From contig JAFGJF010000353.1 in the NCBI GenBank assembly GCA_016929205.1, forward strand, positions 1 through 32,407: a DNA stretch of 32,407 nucleotides, read 5' to 3'. The position numbers and the translations under genes were made by a program. Numbering within the stretch: the stretch's first letter is position 1; each line of letters starts with the position of its first letter. The notes under the pieces are model-generated. The model ran no database searches. It worked only from the letters and a program-made list of their open reading frames with translations, and was not told the DNA's origin. This stretch comes from Anaerolineae bacterium. Its GTDB lineage: Bacteria; Chloroflexota; Anaerolineae; JAFGEY01. Positions 21,219 to 28,900 of this stretch are shown one piece after another.

Positions 21219-22478
21219 TCAGATCACGGCACCATCGAGGACCGTGGCGTTCTTGGGGATCACGACAATGCCATCGCGGATCGAGTATTGTTCTTCGTCC
21301 CGATCCTCGTCCTCAGCGTGGGAGCGAACGATCACGCCTTGCCCGATGCGAGCGTTCTTGTCAATGATCGCCCGCTCGATCTGCGCATCCTGACCGATGC
21401 CCACGTGCGGTCGTTCGAGAAGGTGGTTCTCGGCTTTTTCGGCCACACCCTCGTAAAAGTCAGCGCCCATCATCACCACCTGGCGCAGCCGTACGCCAGG
21501 CCGGATCATGCTGCGCAAGCCAATAACACAGTCCACGAGATCGGCGTTGTACAGCCGGCAGCCGTCGGCGACGATGGTCCGCTCTATCTTGCAGCCATCG
21601 ATGCGCGATGAGGGCAGGAAGCGAGAGCGGGTATAGATCGGGTGATCGGGATCGTAAAAGTCAAAGGGCGGGTCGGGCCGGGTCAAGGCCAGGTTGGCCT
21701 CATAGAATGCCGAGATGGTGCCGATATCTTCCCAGTACCCTTCAAACGGGTACATGTGCACACGCCCCAATTCGATCGCGGCGGGGATGATGTGCTTGCC
21801 AAAATCATCGCCGGGGTTGCCGCTGAGCAGACTGGTCAGGGCGTCGATACTGAACACATAGACGCCCATCGAGGCCAGGTAGGGCTGCGCGTCCCCCGGA
21901 CGGCTCTGCAAGCGGCTGAGCAGGTCTGTTCCCTGTGGTTTTTCCTCAAAGGCGACAACACGCCTCTCGACGTCGGCCTTGAGAATGCCGTATCGCGGCG
22001 CCTCCTCTGTTGAAACAGGCAGGGCGGCGATGGTAATATCGGCCCTGGTTTCTCGGTGTTGTTGAATAAAGGGGCCGTAATCCATCCGGTAGAGATGGTC
22101 GCCGGACAGGATGAGTACGTCCTTGGGCCGGCGGCTGAGCAGACGCTCAAACTGACGGCGGACCGCGTCCGCCGTGCCCTGGTACCAACTGCTGTCCGTC
22201 GGCGTCTGCTCGGCGGGCAGGATCTCGATCGAGCCGTCGGAAAAGGCGTCAAATCGATAGGTGCGGTGGATATGGCGGTGGAGCGAAGCAGGCAGGAATT
22301 GGGTGAGGATAAAGGCACGGGTGATGCCCGAATTGATACAGTTGCTCAACGAGATGTCGATGAGGCGATACCGGCCTCCGATGGGCACCGCCGGCTTGGT
22401 TCGCATCTTGGTGAGCGGATAGAGCCGCGTTCCCCGCCCGCCGCCGAGCACGATGGCTTGAACGTCCTGGAATGGCAT
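21219..22478 (-). CDS. glgC: Glucose-1-phosphate adenylyltransferase (ADP-glucose pyrophosphorylase)
   Basis: 419 residues, the usual GlgC length, from the ATG at 22478 with GGGGA upstream. An open frame to 22664 lacks support. It makes ADP-glucose from ATP and glucose-1-phosphate for glycogen synthesis. The nucleotide motif GGGRGTRLYPLT (12-23) is followed by TKPAVPIGG and the WYQGTADAVRRQ ATP-binding region. SGDHLYRMDYGPF, FEEKP and GYWEDIGTISAFYEANL are typical of this enzyme, and a left-handed beta-helix tail completes it (RTIVADGCRLYNADLVDCVI, then GVIVRSH). No other glycogen gene is in view. The promoter at 22565-22537 drives it separately. Confidence 0.96.
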   Translation of the reverse strand: MPFQDVQAIVLGGGRGTRLYPLTKMRTKPAVPIGGRYRLIDISLSNCINSGITRAFILTQFLPASLHRHIHRTYRFDAFSDGSIEILPAEQTPTDSSWYQGTADAVRRQFERLLSRRPKDVLILSGDHLYRMDYGPFIQQHRETRADITIAALPVSTEEAPRYGILKADVERRVVAFEEKPQGTDLLSRLQSRPGDAQPYLASMGVYVFSIDALTSLLSGNPGDDFGKHIIPAAIELGRVHMYPFEGYWEDIGTISAFYEANLALTRPDPPFDFYDPDHPIYTRSRFLPSSRIDGCKIERTIVADGCRLYNADLVDCVIGLRSMIRPGVRLRQVVMMGADFYEGVAEKAENHLLERPHVGIGQDAQIERAIIDKNARIGQGVIVRSHAEDEDRDEEQYSIRDGIVVIPKNATVLDGAVI

Positions 22479-22536
22479 ACTGTTCCCCTTTTTTTTTACA
22501 CGCTCTTTTTCGTCGATGCGTTTTCGCTTGCCCCGT

Positions 22537-22565
22537 ATGATACCATAACATAGGGACGAGGTCAA
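22537..22565 (-). promoter_or_regulatory. Promoter for glgC
   Basis: On the minus strand TTGACC (22565-22560), a 17-base spacer and TATCAT (22542-22537), about 60 bases before the glgC ATG. Confidence 0.6.
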
Positions 22566-22586
22566 TATCCTGGCACCCTTTTCGCC

Positions 22587-22615
22587 TTGCGAATCGTCAC
22601 CGCAAGGTATATAAT
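22587..22615 (+). promoter_or_regulatory. Promoter for the small acidic gene at 22667
   Basis: TTGCGA (22587-22592), a 17-base spacer and consensus TATAAT (22610-22615), divergent from the glgC promoter and 51 bases before the 65-codon gene. Confidence 0.6.
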
Positions 22616-22666
22616 GGACAGACGCAACAAAAAAAGCGAACCACTTTACCGGAAAGGCAGGCAAAG

Positions 22667-22864
22667 GTGATCATTGAAGTAAAGGAAGACGAGATGCAGG
22701 AATACCCGGACTGGTCGGGGACGGTTGACGAGTTCCTGGAATCGGATCTGGCCCGGGGGATCAACAAGACGACCGTGCGGGCAATCAAGTTCTTGCGGAT
22801 GGGGTGCACGCTAGAGCTGGAACTGGGTGCTGCGGGGACGTCGTACGTGACGCGGGTGGCGTGA
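22667..22864 (+). CDS. Small acidic protein, unknown function
   Basis: 65 residues from a GTG at 22667 with GGAAAGG 9 bases upstream; an ATG at 22694 with AAAGGA 7 bases before it is an equally good start (56 residues). The protein is soluble, with EDEMQEYPDWSGTVDEF near the front and KFLRMGCTLELELGAAGTSY toward the end. I do not recognise a family. Its own consensus-like promoter and ribosome sites argue that it is a real gene. It is divergent from glgC and ends next to an Mrr endonuclease relic. Confidence 0.6.
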   Translation: MIIEVKEDEMQEYPDWSGTVDEFLESDLARGINKTTVRAIKFLRMGCTLELELGAAGTSYVTRVA

Positions 22865-22882
22865 GGGGCACGCTGCGCTTGT

Positions 22883-23050
22883 CCAAAGCTGCGCTAGCGT
22901 TTCTCCATCGATCAGCACGATCTTGCTGTCCAGCCGGGAAACATGCTCTTGTGCAGTCTGGCTGAATGCGGATGCAGTGATAAACACCCCCTTACGCGCC
23001 CGTTGTCCCTGCGGTGCTCCAGCAGACTGCTGGATTTGTGGCCGACCTCC
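22883..23050 (-). pseudogene. C-terminal fragment of an Mrr-type restriction endonuclease
   Basis: The minus-strand frame encodes GGRPQIQQSAGAPQGQRARK, then GVFITASAFSQTAQEHVSRL and DSKIVLIDGETLAQLW. This is the highly conserved C-terminal half of the Mrr_cat domain (VGRPQIQxFVGALQGQRAxKGVFITTSSF and KIVLIDGxxLAxLM in intact members). The catalytic Asp and QAK part and the N-terminal winged helix are missing. The similarity ends abruptly at both sides, so it is a relic of about 56 codons. Mrr enzymes cut methylated or foreign DNA. Confidence 0.75.
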
Positions 23051-23117
23051 AAGATGTTCTAGATGGGAATTCTTGGTTGACAGAACGACAACAAACAACC
23101 ACTTATATATGCCCCTC

Positions 23118-24395
23118 CTACCAGCACCTCATCGCATCCAGGAAGAGCCGTTCCAGATCCGCCTCGTCAAAAGGCCGCGGGCAGAGCTTGGTCACCCGGT
23201 GCTGGGGCAGGGTCCTGGCCACCAGCTCCGGCACGTCGTCCGGCCCGTATCCAACCGCGCTCAAGCCGTTGGGCACGCCGGCCCGGCGCATCAAGACGGC
23301 GATCGCCGAGGCCAGCAGCTCGCCCGCATCCTCGGGCGCCGCGCGGGAGACGTCCACGCCCACCAACTGCGCGGCGTAGAGATGGCGCTGCGGATCGACC
23401 GGCGCTGTAAAGCGCAGCACGGCGGGCGCGTTCAGGACGACGGCCATGCCGTGGGGAATGATCGGGTGATCGGACACGTATCCCTCGGGCGCGTACTCGC
23501 GCACCATACCCGACACCGGGTAGGACATGCCGTGGATCAGGTGCACGCCGGCGTTGCCAAAGCCGATTCCGGCAAAGGAGGCACCGAGCAGCATCTGGCC
23601 GCGCGCCTCGTCGTCTGCCGGATCCTCGAGCGCTCGGATCAGGTTTTTGGAGACCATCTGGATCGCCCACGCCGCCCAGACGTCGCTGATCGGGTTGGCC
23701 CCCTGGTAGGCCGGCCGCAAGCCGGGATGGTCCGGGGCCTGTCGCTGGTGGTAGGGCAAGGCGGTGAGCGATTCCAGGGCGTGGCACAAGACGTCAAACC
23801 CGGTGCAGGCGGCGACCATCCTGGGCAAGGTGCGCGTGTTATCGGGATCGACAATGCCCATCAGCGGGCGCAGCGCGCGGTGGGCGATGCCGGTCTTGGC
23901 GTGCATCTCGAGGTAGTCAAAAATCGCCACCCCGGTCGTCTCACTGCCCGTGCCCGCCGTGGTCGGGATGGCGATCATCGGCTTCAGCGCTCCAGGAACG
24001 GGCAGGCCCTGGCCGATCGGGGCATTGACGTAGGATAGGAAATCGGCAGGCCAGGTCGCGTAGAGGTTGGCGACCTTGGCCGTATCCATCGCCGATCCGC
24101 CGCCAACGCCGACATAGCCGTCAAAAGCACCGTCGATGGCGAACTGGATCGCCTCCTTGAACGAGACGTCGGTCGGCTCGACGCGGACGCGGTCATAGAG
24201 CACGGCATCGATGCCTTGCGCACGCAGCGATGACAAGGCGACAGAGACCGGCTCGCTATCCGTGAGGTTAGGATCGGTCACGACCATAACCCGGCGCGCG
24301 CCAAACCGCTTCATATCGTACCCAACTTCGCGCGTGACTCCGGCACCGTACTTGATGCTGGACGTATCCATCGTGAACACCGTTTCGGATGTCAT
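23118..24395 (-). CDS. Hydroxyacid-oxoacid transhydrogenase (iron-dependent alcohol dehydrogenase family, ADHFE1-like)
   Basis: 425 residues from the ATG at 24395, with AGGAGG 8 bases before it. It matches the ADHFE1/HOT branch of group III alcohol dehydrogenases almost along its whole length: IKYGAGVTREVGYDMKRFGA, VRVEPTDVSFKEAI, GGGSAMDTAKVANLY, TTAGTGSETTGVAIFDY, GFDVLCHALESLTALPYHQR and GIGFGNAGVHLIHGMSYP, then IPHGMAVVLNAP. The enzyme transfers hydride between 4-hydroxybutyrate (or another hydroxyacid) and 2-oxoglutarate, using tightly bound NAD and a metal. His residues of the CHALE, HLIHGMSYP and PHG motifs are the metal ligands. It is the last gene of a minus-strand cluster. The relative in animals is mitochondrial; here it would be cytoplasmic. 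Confidence 0.93.
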   Translation of the reverse strand: MTSETVFTMDTSSIKYGAGVTREVGYDMKRFGARRVMVVTDPNLTDSEPVSVALSSLRAQGIDAVLYDRVRVEPTDVSFKEAIQFAIDGAFDGYVGVGGGSAMDTAKVANLYATWPADFLSYVNAPIGQGLPVPGALKPMIAIPTTAGTGSETTGVAIFDYLEMHAKTGIAHRALRPLMGIVDPDNTRTLPRMVAACTGFDVLCHALESLTALPYHQRQAPDHPGLRPAYQGANPISDVWAAWAIQMVSKNLIRALEDPADDEARGQMLLGASFAGIGFGNAGVHLIHGMSYPVSGMVREYAPEGYVSDHPIIPHGMAVVLNAPAVLRFTAPVDPQRHLYAAQLVGVDVSRAAPEDAGELLASAIAVLMRRAGVPNGLSAVGYGPDDVPELVARTLPQHRVTKLCPRPFDEADLERLFLDAMRCW

Positions 24396-24451
24396 TTTTG
24401 TCCTCCTGATATGATCCCGGTCATTTGCTCCTCTTTGTTTTCCCGGATGCG

Positions 24452-25006
24452 TCATTGGGTGATGCCAAGCAGCCTTTTTACCGCGATCAAGGCCTTTTCT
24501 GCCTCAAACGCCTTGATCCCAACCATCTCGATCTGGATGTTATGCCGGTCAAGCTCGGCACGCAGTGCCTCCATAAAAACACCTTGTCCGCTCATCTCTT
24601 GATCCTCTTTTGACGTCGTGTCCACGCCGCAGCTCGGCGAACGATTGATGCCAACCATGCCCACGATCTCGAATCCATGCTTGCGGTATTCGAGAATTTG
24701 CACCATGACGTGTTGGACCAACCGCTCGATCTTGAGCGCCGACGCGTCCCGGCTCAACATCCGTCGAATCCGCGTGTTTTCCCGAACAACGGGGCTGGCG
24801 CTGCCGTGCACGTTCCCCCGATCCAGGCCCAGGCAATGCAGTTCGGGGCACGGCATCTGCACGATGCCCACGTCGGATGCGTTCAACAGGGACAGGATGT
24901 CGTTGACGTGCCCGGGAAAATCTGCCGTTCCATCCGAGATGGCGTTCTGATTGAGAATACAATGGGCAACAAAAATGAGCGATTTGCTTCTTGCGTCGTC
25001 AAACAC
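24452..25006 (-). CDS. TudS-related putative desulfidase (DUF523-like)
   Basis: 184 residues from a GTG at 25006 with GTGAGGAA 6 bases upstream; a TTG at 25033 gives nine more residues. Three cysteines sit in the positions that bind a [4Fe-4S] cluster in TudS-type thiouracil desulfidases: Cys16 in FVAHCILNQN, Cys53 in VQMPCPELH and Cys126 in NRSPSCGVD. The CPEL and SPSCG motifs are diagnostic of the DUF523/TudS group, and the longer HCILNQN start matches the variant group related to clostridial CD3072. I expect a soluble, oxygen-sensitive iron-sulfur protein that removes sulfur from a thio-compound. It lies 56 bases before the transhydrogenase gene. Confidence 0.8.
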   Translation of the reverse strand: MFDDARSKSLIFVAHCILNQNAISDGTADFPGHVNDILSLLNASDVGIVQMPCPELHCLGLDRGNVHGSASPVVRENTRIRRMLSRDASALKIERLVQHVMVQILEYRKHGFEIVGMVGINRSPSCGVDTTSKEDQEMSGQGVFMEALRAELDRHNIQIEMVGIKAFEAEKALIAVKRLLGITQ

Positions 25007-25069
25007 GATATGTTCCTCACTGAACACTGACAATCCGTCAGCATGGATCCTATCTTTTCATTCTGTTTG

Positions 25070-25225
25070 CTAGACTTTTAGCGGCATGCCACCACTGCCC
25101 GTGTCCGCGCCGCCGGTCAGCGCGCCCGTTCGGGGATCGATGTCGATGGCATTGCCCCCCTGCATCAGCGCCTTTGCGCCCTCTTCGACAGCAACGGGTT
25201 GGGGCGCTACGATCATATTTGACAT
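25070..25225 (-). pseudogene. 51-codon relic joining both ends of a gamma-glutamyltransferase
   Basis: An in-frame reading of 51 codons from the ATG at 25225 (GGAGG 7 bases upstream) to TAG at 25070. Its first part (VAPQPVAVEEGAKALMQGGN, AID) equals the N-terminus of gamma-glutamyltransferases (P-x-A-x-EAGxxxLxxGGNAIDAA). Its second part (IDPRTGALTGGADTGSGG) equals their C-terminal end (DPxTGxLxGAADPRR-G). About 480-500 intervening residues, including the catalytic Thr, are gone. The junction is exactly in frame at residue ~28. The start site is intact, so a short product may still be made, but it cannot have transferase activity. It lies between two intact genes of the minus-strand cluster. 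Confidence 0.7.
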
Positions 25226-25253
25226 AGGTCAACCTCCATGATCGATTATTCGG

Positions 25254-26225
25254 TCACTTGCACTCCTGCGGCAAAAAACAAACCTTGATCGCCTTTTTGG
25301 CGCGCAACAACTCGATCCCCTCCTGGTAACACTGCAGGGGCATAGTGTGCGTGACCAGCGGCGCCAGGTCGAGCTGCCCTTTTGTCACCAACACGAGCGC
25401 CCGTTCGGCGGCAGACCGATTGTGCCGGCCGTACCCCAACAGCGACAAGCCACTCCAATGCCGCGCACCAAAAATCACGTCCTCGCGCAGCACGCCAAAA
25501 ATGGCAACGACCTGCCTGGTGCGATCGAGCAAGAATTCAATCGAGACCTTGAGTCCCGTGCAGTCGATGGCGGCATCAAGCGCCTGCTCGCCACCACGCG
25601 AGGCAGGAAAGACGTCGGCATCGGGCGCCAGCACAATATCTGCACCCAGACATTTCGCCAACGCGCGCCGCGCGGGCAGCGGATCGATGCCCACCACCTC
25701 GCGCGCGCCGTACGCTTTGGCCATCTGCACCGCGACCAGACCCGCTGGTCCGAGGCCGCTGATGCCGAACCGCTTGCCACACACCGCATCCAGCCGCAAG
25801 AGTTGATCGAACGAAACCTGCACACACATGGCCAGTTCCAACGGAGCGATGGCCTGGGGTTCGAGGTGTACCGGCACGGGGATCACGTTCTGAGCGTCCA
25901 CGCACGCATACTGGGCGTAACACCCCGGCCGATCATGTCCCGGATCGCGCCACACGGCGACACGCGTGCCAGGCGCTGCTCCGATCACACCCGCTCCCAA
26001 CGCAGCAATCTCGCCCATCGCTTCGTGGCCCGGCTGTCCTGGCGTATAGGGATAGGACAGCGCCTGGCTCGGGAACATCGGCTCGCCGCGCATCAGGTGC
26101 AGGTCCCAGTGCGGGCAGGTGGTCACGGCCAGGACCTTGACCAGCAGTTCTCCCGGCCCCGGTTTTGGCAGCGGCACCTCGCGCCATGCCACCTTGCCGG
26201 GCTCAATGATCTGCAGTTGTTTCAT
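25254..26225 (-). CDS. Zinc-binding medium-chain dehydrogenase (alcohol dehydrogenase-like)
   Basis: 323 residues from the ATG at 26225 with AGGAGG 8 bases upstream. The GroES-like N-terminal domain carries Cys37 (TTCPHWD) and His67-Glu68 (PGHEAMGE), the usual catalytic-zinc region. The four-cysteine structural-zinc loop is absent: the loop reads WRDPGHDRPGCYAQYACVDA. The Rossmann motif GLGPAG is at 157-162, and VVGIDPLPARR suggests NAD(H). It should oxidise or reduce an alcohol or polyol; the substrate is unknown. A 28-base gap separates it from the gamma-glutamyltransferase relic, and 89 bases from the second dehydrogenase upstream. Confidence 0.88.
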   Translation of the reverse strand: MKQLQIIEPGKVAWREVPLPKPGPGELLVKVLAVTTCPHWDLHLMRGEPMFPSQALSYPYTPGQPGHEAMGEIAALGAGVIGAAPGTRVAVWRDPGHDRPGCYAQYACVDAQNVIPVPVHLEPQAIAPLELAMCVQVSFDQLLRLDAVCGKRFGISGLGPAGLVAVQMAKAYGAREVVGIDPLPARRALAKCLGADIVLAPDADVFPASRGGEQALDAAIDCTGLKVSIEFLLDRTRQVVAIFGVLREDVIFGARHWSGLSLLGYGRHNRSAAERALVLVTKGQLDLAPLVTHTMPLQCYQEGIELLRAKKAIKVCFLPQECK

Positions 26226-26314
26226 ATCGCGTCCTCCTATATTCTGTACCGGCCTCACACGTTGCCCGGAGCAAAGGCCTTATTTGTGTTTCTGCACAAA
26301 TGTATGCCAGAAAT

Positions 26315-27337
26315 CTACCAGTCCAAGATCACGCCCAGCACCGGCTCACGCTTGGACGCGATCAATGCCCACGCCTGCGCCGCCTGCGCCACCGGGAGAC
26401 GATGGGTAATCAGGGGCAAGGTGTGCAGATCGCCAGAGGCAATCAGATCGCGGGTCTCGTTCATACGATCCAGCGCCCAGCCGGAAACCATATCCACCGC
26501 CAGCTCCCGCTCGCGCAGCGGCTGCAGCGAAAGGCGATCATCGGTGCCGTAAAACCCGGCCGAGACAATGTGCCCGTGACGCCGTATCAAGGGCACCAAC
26601 ACCTCAACAGCACGGATCGAGCCCACCGTGTCGACCAGGACCTGGATGCCCCGCGCGTTCAGGTCGCGGGGCATCAGGTTACCCACCGTCTCTACCCAAT
26701 CGCCTTCCCGGGCGTCAATCGTGTGCCGCGATAGGCCACGGCCCAACCTGGCAGCAAACATGGCCAGACGATAGGCGTGATGGCCGACGAGAATCACCTC
26801 TGCCCCGCGCCAGGCCAACGTCTGCGCCGCCCACTGTCCGACCATGCCATCGCCGATCACCACGGCGACGTCTCCTCGTTCGAGCGGAGGGCGCGTGCCG
26901 CAGTTATAGCCCACCTGAGTCAAGACCAGGCCGGCATAGGCCAGCGGATCGGCATCCGGCGGCAGCGTCCAGATGTGATCGCGCGGGCTGACCGACGGCG
27001 ACACATGGCCGCCCATCGCGGAAAACATGCCCTCCACCTTGCCCATCGCGGAAAACACCCTCTGGCCGAGGGCGATGTCGCTCACCTGCGCGCCCACCCA
27101 CTCGACCACGCCCACCTTTTGGTAGCCGGGCACGATCGGAAAAGGGCGAGGATCGCCGGGACGGTAGGCGGTATCGCCTTTGATCCGCTCGCCGCGCAGG
27201 TACGAGCCCTCGGTGCCGTTGCTGATCCACGAGTGGGTTACCCGCACGACGACGTCACCCGGCCCGGGATCGGGGCAATCGACCTGGCGGTATTCGACCG
27301 TATTGGGGGCGATAAAAACCACGGCATTTGCTTTCAT
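26315..27337 (-). CDS. Medium-chain dehydrogenase lacking the catalytic-zinc cysteine (BchC-like subgroup)
   Basis: 340 residues. The ATG at 27337 is preferred because GGAGG lies 9 bases before it; the ATG at 27346 directly abuts that site. The fold is MDR, with a Rossmann motif GDGMVG. In place of the CxxD/H catalytic-zinc motif it reads THSWISNGTEGSYLRGE, which resembles the ISxGTE segment of BchC-like and related sugar/sorbitol-type proteins. So it may not bind the catalytic zinc in the usual way. FPIVPGYQKVGVVEWVG follows. The reaction is probably NAD(P)-dependent, substrate unknown. It lies 15 bases after the Nudix gene, so the two are surely co-transcribed. Confidence 0.82.
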   Translation of the reverse strand: MKANAVVFIAPNTVEYRQVDCPDPGPGDVVVRVTHSWISNGTEGSYLRGERIKGDTAYRPGDPRPFPIVPGYQKVGVVEWVGAQVSDIALGQRVFSAMGKVEGMFSAMGGHVSPSVSPRDHIWTLPPDADPLAYAGLVLTQVGYNCGTRPPLERGDVAVVIGDGMVGQWAAQTLAWRGAEVILVGHHAYRLAMFAARLGRGLSRHTIDAREGDWVETVGNLMPRDLNARGIQVLVDTVGSIRAVEVLVPLIRRHGHIVSAGFYGTDDRLSLQPLRERELAVDMVSGWALDRMNETRDLIASGDLHTLPLITHRLPVAQAAQAWALIASKREPVLGVILDW

Positions 27338-27352
27338 TGCTCTCATCCTCCC

Positions 27353-28228
27353 TTATGCACCACTCCTCAGCCGTTGCACGATCTCGATGTAATGCGCGTC
27401 TTCGGGACAGAGGTAGCCGTGACGCACCAGAAAATCCATGATCACCAAGTTGCAGTTGGCCTTGAATTCGCGCGTCTGGGTAATCATTTCGATCACCCGC
27501 TCCACCGGCCACAGGTAAAACTCGCCCACTTCGCCGTCGGCGTTGACCGGCACAAAGGACTCGGGCAGCTCTAAATCATAACAAAAGATCACGACGGTGG
27601 CCGAACGAAGCCTGCTAAAGCGCCGATAGCTGACCGTTCCGACCGCACACACGCGGCGGGCCAATGTCTCAGGCACGCCGGCCTCCTCGCCGCATTCCTT
27701 GAGCGCCGTGTCGTAAGCGGTCAACCCCATAGCCATACCGCCAGCCACCAGGTGGTCGAGCTGTCCCGGGTACTCGGGTTTACGATCCGAGCGGCGGGCG
27801 ACCCACATGGCCGTCTGTCTCTCAGTTTGCACGATCCCATTGATGTGCACGCCGTACTGGCGAATGCCGAACAGCGGCGCTGCGCTGCGTTCGATCGACA
27901 TAAGCGGCTCGGCGTCAAAGGCGGTGGAAACGACATAGTGCTCGTCGCGCCACCCGGAGAAAACGCCCTGTGCAAGCCACTCTTTCAGCACACATTCAAC
28001 GGCTTGCGTTCGCGACAGCGGATCGTCCAAACGGGGATGGAGCACGACGCGCTGCTCAGACACCTGAAAAACGCCGGGATGCTGCGCGCACCGATCGCGC
28101 ATGTCCTTGTGCACCACGCCGAGCACGGTATCGTCGATCACAAAATCGACAAACCGGGTGGGATCATAGTTGTTGTGAAGGTCGATCCAGCGCAGCAGCG
28201 CTTGGGTATCGATCGGCGATCGGCTCAT
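27353..28228 (-). CDS. Nudix hydrolase with DUF4743-type N-terminal domain
   Basis: 291 residues from the ATG at 28228 with GGAGG upstream. An N-terminal region of about 120 residues (LLRWIDLHNNYDP...) matches the DUF4743 domain found in fungal and plant Nudix proteins of the thiamine-diphosphate phosphatase type. The Nudix box (about 163-186) reads AGGMAMG, then TALKECGEEAGV, with the catalytic KECxEE core kept and the first Glu replaced by Leu, as is usual in this subgroup. Relatives hydrolyse (oxo- or oxy-) thiamine diphosphate or similar pyrophosphates. The gene heads the minus-strand cluster with the two dehydrogenases. Confidence 0.88.
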   Translation of the reverse strand: MSRSPIDTQALLRWIDLHNNYDPTRFVDFVIDDTVLGVVHKDMRDRCAQHPGVFQVSEQRVVLHPRLDDPLSRTQAVECVLKEWLAQGVFSGWRDEHYVVSTAFDAEPLMSIERSAAPLFGIRQYGVHINGIVQTERQTAMWVARRSDRKPEYPGQLDHLVAGGMAMGLTAYDTALKECGEEAGVPETLARRVCAVGTVSYRRFSRLRSATVVIFCYDLELPESFVPVNADGEVGEFYLWPVERVIEMITQTREFKANCNLVIMDFLVRHGYLCPEDAHYIEIVQRLRSGA

Positions 28229-28535
28229 GTCACCACCTCCAATGGATGTGCAAAGACACAGGCGATAAAGTACATCGCAGCGTAAGGCGCAAGGCGTATT
28301 ATGTTGGCAGGCCTGGCATTCGCGGATGGACTTGATCCGAGGCGACCTGGCGCGAGTTCCTCGTATTCAGAATGTGGCTGCCCAATACACTTTGTATCAC
28401 ATTCGCGCGTTTTTGTCCACTGCGGGCAAATGCACATCATCGCTCACGGATCTGGACGGATGCACGCGGACAGCCAGTGTAACGAATCCTGGTTCGCTTC
28501 CCTTATTGGTTGCTAAACTCATTCGATAGCTTGGC
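28229..28535. other. Gene-free stretch
   Basis: No gene, hairpin or repeat is visible between the Nudix start and the promoter at 28536. The few open frames are short and lack ribosome sites. A promoter for the minus-strand cluster should lie near the left edge, but I find no convincing -35/-10 pair. Confidence 0.5.
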
Positions 28536-28564
28536 TTGACAAACACCTCAGAATGTTGTATACT
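28536..28564 (+). promoter_or_regulatory. Strong promoter for the RHH-VOC genes
   Basis: Consensus TTGACA (28536-28541), a 17-base spacer and TATACT (28559-28564). The start point (near 28571) coincides with the repeated operator at 28571-28594. Confidence 0.75.
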
Positions 28565-28570
28565 GATTTG

Positions 28571-28594
28571 TGTACCAAGGTACCCAGGTACAAA
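28571..28594 (+). promoter_or_regulatory. Three tandem 8-bp repeats, probable operator
   Basis: TGTACCAA, GGTACCCA and GGTACAAA (28571-28578, 28579-28586, 28587-28594) follow each other with an exact 8-bp period at the expected transcription start. The outer TGTACC/GGTACA also form an inverted repeat around a central GGTACC. Tandem octamers are the usual binding pattern of ribbon-helix-helix repressors (MetJ-like), and such a protein is encoded 33 bases downstream, so autoregulation is likely. Confidence 0.6.
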
Positions 28595-28626
28595 AATTCT
28601 ACTAGAGTTGTAAAGGAGACGACAAC

Positions 28627-28899
28627 ATGGCCGATCCACACGATGAGCCCGTTCAGATCAAGGTCAAACGGGTGCAAACCGGCGTGCGCATCGAGCAGCG
28701 GATGCTCAAGGTGCTCAAGGCACTGGCCGAACTGTACGACATCACTCTGGGCGACCTGCTGGAAGGGATCGTGCTGCACGCCTTTGAGGGAGAATCGCCC
28801 TTTGACGAACAAGGCCAGCAGCACGTTCAGTCGCTCAAACAGATCTATGGTATGGACTATGACGCCCGCGCCAGCCACCATTTCGTCGAAGAGGAATGA
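28627..28899 (+). CDS. Small ribbon-helix-helix-like DNA-binding protein
   Basis: 90 residues from an ATG at 28627 with AAAGGAG 9 bases upstream. The central part KRVQTGVRIEQRMLKVLKAL, then AELYDITLGDLLEGIVLHAF, has the strand-helix-helix layout of Arc/CopG-type regulators; residues about 16-24 would form the DNA-contacting strand. The tail (EEE) is acidic. RHH proteins bind as dimers to short direct or inverted repeats; three 8-bp repeats overlap the start point of this gene. It probably represses its own transcript, which also carries the VOC gene one base downstream of its stop. The family call rests on sequence pattern only. Confidence 0.7.
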   Translation: MADPHDEPVQIKVKRVQTGVRIEQRMLKVLKALAELYDITLGDLLEGIVLHAFEGESPFDEQGQQHVQSLKQIYGMDYDARASHHFVEEE

Positions 28900-28900
28900 T

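Noticed and set aside
22479..22664. Extended start of glgC
   Set aside because: The extension lacks a ribosome site, crosses the promoter of glgC, and the normal GlgC N-terminus begins at 22478.
23167..23787. Second minus-strand ORF of 206 codons
   Set aside because: It is a shadow frame of the hydroxyacid-oxoacid transhydrogenase gene with an Arg/Gly/Pro-rich, non-protein-like product.
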